From NCBI RefSeq assembly GCF_014635345.1, contig NZ_BMCU01000003.1, forward strand, positions 558,001-622,000: 64,000 nt of DNA, written 5' to 3'. Every line of letters begins with the position of its first letter. Positions within the stretch are counted from its first letter, which is position 1. Both the position numbers and the translations under genes were made by a program. This DNA comes from Rhodococcoides trifolii (GTDB lineage: Bacteria; Actinomycetota; Actinomycetes; Mycobacteriales; Mycobacteriaceae). Below the pieces are notes generated by a model. That model searched no databases, was not told where the DNA came from, and saw only the letters and a program-made list of their open reading frames with translations. Shown piece after piece: positions 60,081-64,000 of the stretch.

Positions 60081-60850
60081 TGACTGCAGCTGCAGCGCTG
60101 GACGTGCGCCGCGCCGACGATCGGTTCAAGACCAACATCGGGTGGCTCGATTCGAAGCACTCGTTCTCCTTCGGCCACCACTACGACACGGGCAACACCC
60201 ATCACGGCGTGCTCATGGTCAACAACGACGACATCGTGGTGCCCGGCCAAGGATTCGACACTCACCCGCACCGAGACATGGAAATTGTCACCTGGGTACT
60301 TCAGGGATCGCTCGTCCATCAGGACTCGATCGGGCACACCGGGGTCATCTATCCCGGTCTCGCGCAACGCATGAGCGCCGGTACCGGCATCCTGCACTCG
60401 GAGAAGAACGACTCCTGGCGTCTGGGCACCGAACACGGCGGTGAGCACGCCGAACCGGTGCACTTCGTCCAGATGTGGGTTCTTCCGGACGAAGCCGGGA
60501 TCACCCCCGGGTACGAGCAGCTCGAGATCGATCACGAGCTCCTCTCGGGCGGCCTCGTTCCGGTTGCCTCCGGAATGCCCGCACACGCGGACCATTCTGC
60601 GATCCGGATCCGGAACAAGTACGCAGCTATGCACGTCGCGCGGCTGCAGCCCGGTACACCCGCGGTCACGTTGCCCGACGCGCCATTCCTCCACGTCTTC
60701 GTGGCACGCGGCGACGCGACACTGGAGGGGGTCGGCGGACTGGCCGAAGGCGACGCGGTGCGGGTTCGCGGCGGCGGCGGACAGACGTTGAGCACGTCGA
60801 ACGGTGCCGAGGTCATCGTCTGGGAGATGCACGCGACGATCGGCGGGTGA
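60080..60850 (+). CDS. Pirin family protein
   Basis: 256 aa from ATG 60080 (a GTG one codon earlier is also possible). Double-cupin pirin with the N-terminal metal site HPHRDMEIVTWVLQG (two His), EXXXH-like LVHQDS and the family motif MSAGTGILHSEKN. Some bacterial pirins are quercetin dioxygenases, others act as redox-sensing regulators. It is coupled to the VOC gene by overlapping stop and start (TGATG). A joint job in breaking down a MarR-sensed flavonoid or quinone is plausible but unproven. Confidence 0.93.
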   Translation: MTAAAALDVRRADDRFKTNIGWLDSKHSFSFGHHYDTGNTHHGVLMVNNDDIVVPGQGFDTHPHRDMEIVTWVLQGSLVHQDSIGHTGVIYPGLAQRMSAGTGILHSEKNDSWRLGTEHGGEHAEPVHFVQMWVLPDEAGITPGYEQLEIDHELLSGGLVPVASGMPAHADHSAIRIRNKYAAMHVARLQPGTPAVTLPDAPFLHVFVARGDATLEGVGGLAEGDAVRVRGGGGQTLSTSNGAEVIVWEMHATIGG

Positions 60851-60861
60851 TGTCGCCTGTG

Positions 60862-60879
60862 CATATGTCTTGACATATG
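60862..60879. promoter_or_regulatory. Perfect CATATGTC-TT-GACATATG operator before the P450 gene
   Basis: An 18-bp palindrome with 8-bp arms. It overlaps a TTGACA -35 (60870-60875), so bound regulator would block transcription of the P450-reductase operon. The left arm with its flank (GTGCATATGTC) is repeated before the binding-protein gene at 23018. Confidence 0.7.
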
Positions 60880-60907
60880 TACAGAAGTCATGTGAGCGTT
60901 GTCACTC

Positions 60908-62125
60908 ATGAGCGGCTTTGCGAACCCGGTCGTCTACGACCCGTTCGATGCACGGTTTCACGACGATCCTTTCCCGGTCTACCGCCGTATGCGCGACGAA
61001 GCACCGGTGTACTACAACGAAAAATGGAACTTCTACGCCCTGTCTCGATTCGACGACGTGCGCGACGCGATCCGAGATTCCGAGACCTACCTCAATTTCG
61101 AGGGAATCGATCTCGACGACACCAATTCTCAAGGCGGCGCGGGCAACATCCCCGTTCTCGACAATCCCCGCCACGACGAGATACGCGGCGTGGTGCAGCG
61201 ACAGTTCATGCCGCGCAGCATCAAGAAACTCGAAGACGACATTCGGACCGTGGTGACCACGTTGGTGGACTCGTTCGCCGATCGAGGCACCGCGGACCTC
61301 GCCGACGAGTTGTGCTGGCCCCTCCCGTACGAGATCTTCTTCGACTTCCTGGGGTTGCCGGACGGCGAGGATCGTGAACAGTTGAAGGCCTGGTCGCACG
61401 GGCTCAAGGATCGTGTGCCGGACAGCGCGGAACTCACGCCCGTTGCCATCGAATCGACGACCCGGTCACGCGATTACCTGGCCGAGATGCTGGCTCGCCG
61501 TCGCCGCGAACCCAAGGCGGACCTGCTGACCCACATCGTGCAGGCCGATATCGGCGGAGTTCCGTTGGCAGAGAGCGAGATCGACGCGGCGTCGGAGATC
61601 GTCGGCCTGGTCTTCGGGCTGTATCTTGCGGGCATCGAAACCACCTCCGGCCTGCTCACCACGCTGTTCCACCAGCTCGGCACGCACCCCGAACAGCAGA
61701 AAGCTCTCCGGGAGAACCCGTCCGGGATTCCGAACGCAGTCGAGGAAGGTCTTCGGTACAAGACGCCTCTGCAACTGGTGGTCCGAACCTCGAGCCGCGA
61801 GGTCACCCTCCACGGCGTCACCATTCCACGCGGTAGTCGGGTAGCCATGGTCCTCGGCGCGGCCAACCACGACGACCGCCAGTTCGAGGACGCCGACGAA
61901 TTCGACGCGCTCAGGCCGGCGGTTCGGCACCTCGGATTCGGTGAGGGCTTGCACGGATGCCTGGGCAACCCCCTTGCCCGGCTCGAAGCAAAGATCGCGC
62001 TGGAAGTTGCGCTCCCCCGCCTCGGTCAGTACGAGATCGCCGGTACCGTGCGTAGGTACGCGAGTACGCCCAACGCGGCAGGTCTCGATCGCCTGCCCGT
62101 GTCGTTCCAGAGAGGACGAGCATGA
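60908..62125 (+). CDS. Cytochrome P450
   Basis: 405 aa from ATG 60908. I-helix oxygen motif YLAGIETTSGLL (AGIETT), ExxR in VEEGLRYKTP and the heme-ligand loop HLGFGEGLHGCLGNP (Cys351) are all intact. The N terminus is soluble, as expected of bacterial class I-type enzymes. The next gene, coupled by ATGA at 62122-62125, encodes a phthalate-dioxygenase-type reductase, giving a two-gene electron chain. P450s with this kind of partner often demethylate or hydroxylate aromatic ethers or acids, but the substrate is not readable. Control is probably by the palindrome just upstream. Confidence 0.94.
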   Translation: MSGFANPVVYDPFDARFHDDPFPVYRRMRDEAPVYYNEKWNFYALSRFDDVRDAIRDSETYLNFEGIDLDDTNSQGGAGNIPVLDNPRHDEIRGVVQRQFMPRSIKKLEDDIRTVVTTLVDSFADRGTADLADELCWPLPYEIFFDFLGLPDGEDREQLKAWSHGLKDRVPDSAELTPVAIESTTRSRDYLAEMLARRRREPKADLLTHIVQADIGGVPLAESEIDAASEIVGLVFGLYLAGIETTSGLLTTLFHQLGTHPEQQKALRENPSGIPNAVEEGLRYKTPLQLVVRTSSREVTLHGVTIPRGSRVAMVLGAANHDDRQFEDADEFDALRPAVRHLGFGEGLHGCLGNPLARLEAKIALEVALPRLGQYEIAGTVRRYASTPNAAGLDRLPVSFQRGRA

Positions 62126-63069
62126 CCGAGGCGGACCTGAATCTCGTTGTGGTAGAACGGCTCGACGCCGCCGAGGATGTCGTGTCGCTCACGCTCGCGG
62201 ACGCCTCCGGAGACCCACTACCGTCCTGGGAACCCGGTGCGCACATCGACATCACCGTCGGTGACGGGACAACGCGGCAGTACTCCCTCTGCGGGAGTCC
62301 CGACGATCGGAGCGTCTATCGGATCGGCGTTCTGAACGAACCCGCCGGGCGAGGCGGCAGCGTCTGGGTACACGACGCACTGAAGGTTGGCGCGGCGCTG
62401 TCCGGTCGCGGGCCCCGCAACCACTTCCCCCTCCACCAGTCGCCGCGATACCTCTTCGTCGCGGGCGGAATCGGCATCACCCCGATACTGGCCATGATCG
62501 GAGCGGTCCAGAAGGCCGGTGCCGAGTGGACTCTGGTCTACGGCGGACGCCGGTCGGCGTCGATGGCATTCCTCGACGAGATCTCCGACATCGGCTCACG
62601 GGCGACGATCTGGCCGCAGGACACCCACGGTCTGATCGACCTTCCCGGCCTGTTGTCCGAGCCCCGTGACGACACCCTGGTGTACTGCTGCGGCCCCGAA
62701 CCGTTGCTCGTGGCCGTCGAGAAGCTGTGCGCGCCATGGCCGTCGGGTGCGCTGCACCTGGAGCGATTCTCGCCCAAGGACGTGGGTGCACCCGTTCGGT
62801 CCGATTCGTTCGAGGTGGTTCTCACCGACAGCGGCGTCACCCTGACGGTGCCACCGGACCGGACGATACTCGAGGTCGTCGAGGCGGCGGGCGTGAACGT
62901 TCTGTCGTCATGCGGTGAAGGTACTTGTGGGACATGCGAAACCGGCGTCGTCGACGGCGAACCGGACCACCGTGATTCTGTTCTCACGCCGGAAGAACAG
63001 GCCGACAACAGCTGCATGATGATTTGCGTGTCTCGGTCGGTCAGTCCTCGATTGGTACTGGAGCTGTGA
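62122..63069 (+). CDS. Phthalate-dioxygenase-reductase-type (VanB-like) electron transfer protein
   Basis: 315 aa. FMN-binding barrel with the R-x-Y-S motif in TRQYSLCGSPDD, NAD domain with AGGIGITPILAMIGAV and CCGPEPLL, and a C-terminal plant-type ferredoxin domain with the 2Fe-2S ligands C-x4-C-x2-C (SCGEGTCGTC) and a last Cys in MMICVSRS. It carries electrons from NADH through FMN to the iron-sulfur centre and on to an oxygenase. ATGA coupling identifies the P450 as its partner; this order of domains differs from the GcoB type. Confidence 0.94.
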   Translation: MTEADLNLVVVERLDAAEDVVSLTLADASGDPLPSWEPGAHIDITVGDGTTRQYSLCGSPDDRSVYRIGVLNEPAGRGGSVWVHDALKVGAALSGRGPRNHFPLHQSPRYLFVAGGIGITPILAMIGAVQKAGAEWTLVYGGRRSASMAFLDEISDIGSRATIWPQDTHGLIDLPGLLSEPRDDTLVYCCGPEPLLVAVEKLCAPWPSGALHLERFSPKDVGAPVRSDSFEVVLTDSGVTLTVPPDRTILEVVEAAGVNVLSSCGEGTCGTCETGVVDGEPDHRDSVLTPEEQADNSCMMICVSRSVSPRLVLEL

Positions 63070-63094
63070 GCGTCGGAGTGACTACTATTCGATC

Positions 63095-63295
63095 ATGACC
63101 GAACGATCGAAATCGTCAGTTGCGGGAACGTATCTGCTCATCGGTGTCGTAGCCGGGCTCGTCCTCGGCGTCGTCATCGGTGCGGTAGCAGGAAACACGA
63201 GCATCGGGATCGGTGTCGGCATGTTCGTCGGCGCACTGGTGTCCGCAGTGTTCATCGCCCGACTCGATGCAGGAAAACCGAAGTCCGACCGTTGA
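63095..63295 (+). CDS. Small two-span membrane protein
   Basis: 66 aa. Two hydrophobic spans rich in Gly and Val (about 10-30, TYLLIGVVAGLVLGVVIGAV, and 37-56, GIGVGMFVGALVSAVFIARL) with a short loop between, and a basic C terminus. G-x-x-x-G patterns suggest tight helix packing. I know no family. It starts 26 bp after the reductase gene and may be co-transcribed with it. Confidence 0.65.
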   Translation: MTERSKSSVAGTYLLIGVVAGLVLGVVIGAVAGNTSIGIGVGMFVGALVSAVFIARLDAGKPKSDR

Positions 63296-63302
63296 TTCCG
63301 GT

Positions 63303-63336
63303 GCTGTGACTCAGGCGCTGTGACTCAGGCGCTGTG
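63303..63336. repeat. 14-bp tandem repeat at the stop of the hemerythrin-like gene
   Basis: GCTGTGACTCAGGC at 63303-63316 and 63317-63330, then GCTGTG. The second copy includes the TCA complement of the TGA stop (63325-63327). Confidence 0.85.
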
Positions 63337-63855
63337 CTCCTCGATGTACTCCTGCGGATCGCGGTCCGACGTGTCGATACCCTTTCCGCCCGGATGCGCG
63401 GCATAGAACGCAATCCACTGCTGCGCCAGTTCCGCACGCAGTTCGCGAGGTGCGTTCTTCCGGAAGTCCGGTAGTACTTCGTCTTCCTCCTCGGCGAGGT
63501 GCTCCGAGTTCTCCGCGCGTGCCGTACCCACGGCCTCGTACCACTCATGGCTTCCCACTTCGCATTCCGCAGCTTTCGCCACCGCGTCACGAATCTTGTT
63601 GTGGTCCCCGATCGCGTCGTCCGTTTCTTCTTCTGCGTCGTCGCTCCCCTTCTTCAGGAGCGACGGATAGAAGACCTCCTCCTCGGCCTGAGCGTGCGTG
63701 TCGAGTCGTTCCCCGAGCGGACCCCACACGGCGGACAGTTCCTCAGCGGTCTGCGCATCGTCGAGGCGCGCGAAGGCGCGTCGGAACCACTCGTGGTCGT
63801 CCATGATCAGCGAGGTGATGTCGGCGGTGGCGATGTCGGGAAGCGGCTGTGACAT
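63325..63855 (-). CDS. Hemerythrin HHE-type cation-binding protein
   Basis: 176 aa. Helical bundle with the diiron-ligand pattern: MDDHEWFRRAFARL, HAQAEEEVFYPSLL, GDHNKIRDAVAKA and HLAEEEDEVLPDF provide His and Glu in the expected order. Bacterial members sense or carry oxygen, NO or iron, or protect against oxidative stress. The C terminus is polar (DTSDRDPQEYIEEHSA). It converges on the two-span membrane protein gene (29 bp apart). Confidence 0.88.
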   Translation of the reverse strand: MSQPLPDIATADITSLIMDDHEWFRRAFARLDDAQTAEELSAVWGPLGERLDTHAQAEEEVFYPSLLKKGSDDAEEETDDAIGDHNKIRDAVAKAAECEVGSHEWYEAVGTARAENSEHLAEEEDEVLPDFRKNAPRELRAELAQQWIAFYAAHPGGKGIDTSDRDPQEYIEEHSA

Positions 63856-63880
63856 GGTTCGACGGTAGCCGACGGACCGA

Positions 63881-64000
63881 TCAGAGCCCCACTTTCTCCA
63901 ACATTTCGTCGTAGGCCTCAGCGGCTTCTTTCTCCGTACGACCTTGCTCGAGGGCGGTCGTGTACGCGGCGGCGACCACGGACTCGACTTTCTCGTACCT
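63881..64000 (-). CDS. C-terminal fragment of a helical protein (start outside window)
   Basis: The last 39 codons of a minus-strand gene: RYEKVESVVAAAYTTALEQG followed by RTEKEAAEAYDEMLEKVGL, then TGA (63881-63883). It is charged and helical throughout. The frame continues past the window edge. No family can be assigned from the fragment; the gene is 25 bp upstream of the hemerythrin-like gene on the same strand. Confidence 0.6.
   Translation of the reverse strand, partial: RYEKVESVVAAAYTTALEQGRTEKEAAEAYDEMLEKVGL

Overview
The window is a GC-rich chromosomal segment from a mycolic-acid actinobacterium (Mycobacteriales), most probably Rhodococcus or a close relative. Supporting evidence is the very high third-position GC, many GTG starts, leaderless-looking promoters, mycothiol metabolism (mca), a corynebacterial-type bioYMN locus, mycobacterial-type SOS boxes, and gene order at 1-14.7 kb that follows the coaA / Z-prenyl transferase / hemolysin III / yyaL / mca / greA / metB / cbs / fadA neighbourhood of Mycobacterium tuberculosis (about Rv1092c to Rv1074c). 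I saw no tRNA, rRNA, transposase, phage gene or CRISPR array.

Layout. 0-14.7 kb is conserved housekeeping: the 3' end of coaA, a cis-prenyl transferase, hemolysin III, a translationally coupled mca-(small membrane protein)-yyaL operon, greA, ilvA, metB, an acyl-CoA dehydrogenase, cbs coupled to an alpha/beta hydrolase, an SGNH hydrolase and a thiolase. 14.9-21.2 kb holds a YaaH-type transporter, a Bax-inhibitor-1 protein, an RlmG-like methyltransferase and the biotin uptake operon bioYMN behind a BioQ-type operator, ending in the wreck of an AMP-binding synthetase. 21.4-30.2 kb carries a DUF222/HNH (13E12) gene with a perfect LexA box, an orphan sugar-type binding lipoprotein, an Xaa-Pro peptidase, a second LexA-box-linked small gene, a PIG-L deacetylase and a coupled three-gene set (105-aa protein, Nudix, hydrolase).

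28.5-55 kb is accessory and signalling-rich. Five cyclic-di-GMP proteins (four GGDEF, one EAL-DICT) are scattered among a stand-alone ketosynthase, a poly-gamma-glutamate hydrolase/luciferase-like pair, an Fpg/Nei glycosylase, a proline-rich repeat gene broken by a 4-bp deletion beside an OmpR-type two-component system, acyl-CoA carboxylase beta, ribokinase, a diaminopimelate-decarboxylase-like gene without its barrel, an APC permease, two very small genes, a PucR regulator, TerC, and a Baeyer-Villiger monooxygenase/dehydrogenase pair.

54.6-57.9 kb holds the least familiar grouping: an acyltransferase-like (FeeM/GNAT) gene divergent from a ThiF/E1-like adenylyltransferase that overlaps a sulfide:quinone-reductase-like flavoprotein, next to cyclic-di-GMP genes. 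58-64 kb contains a ferritin-like stress gene with a SigF/SigB-type promoter, a MarR-regulated VOC-pirin pair, a P450 coupled to a phthalate-dioxygenase-type reductase behind a palindromic operator, and a hemerythrin-like protein.

Recurring themes are ATGA/GTGA stop-start couplings (at least ten), long GC-rich hairpin terminators between convergent genes, and short tandem duplications at or just before stop codons.
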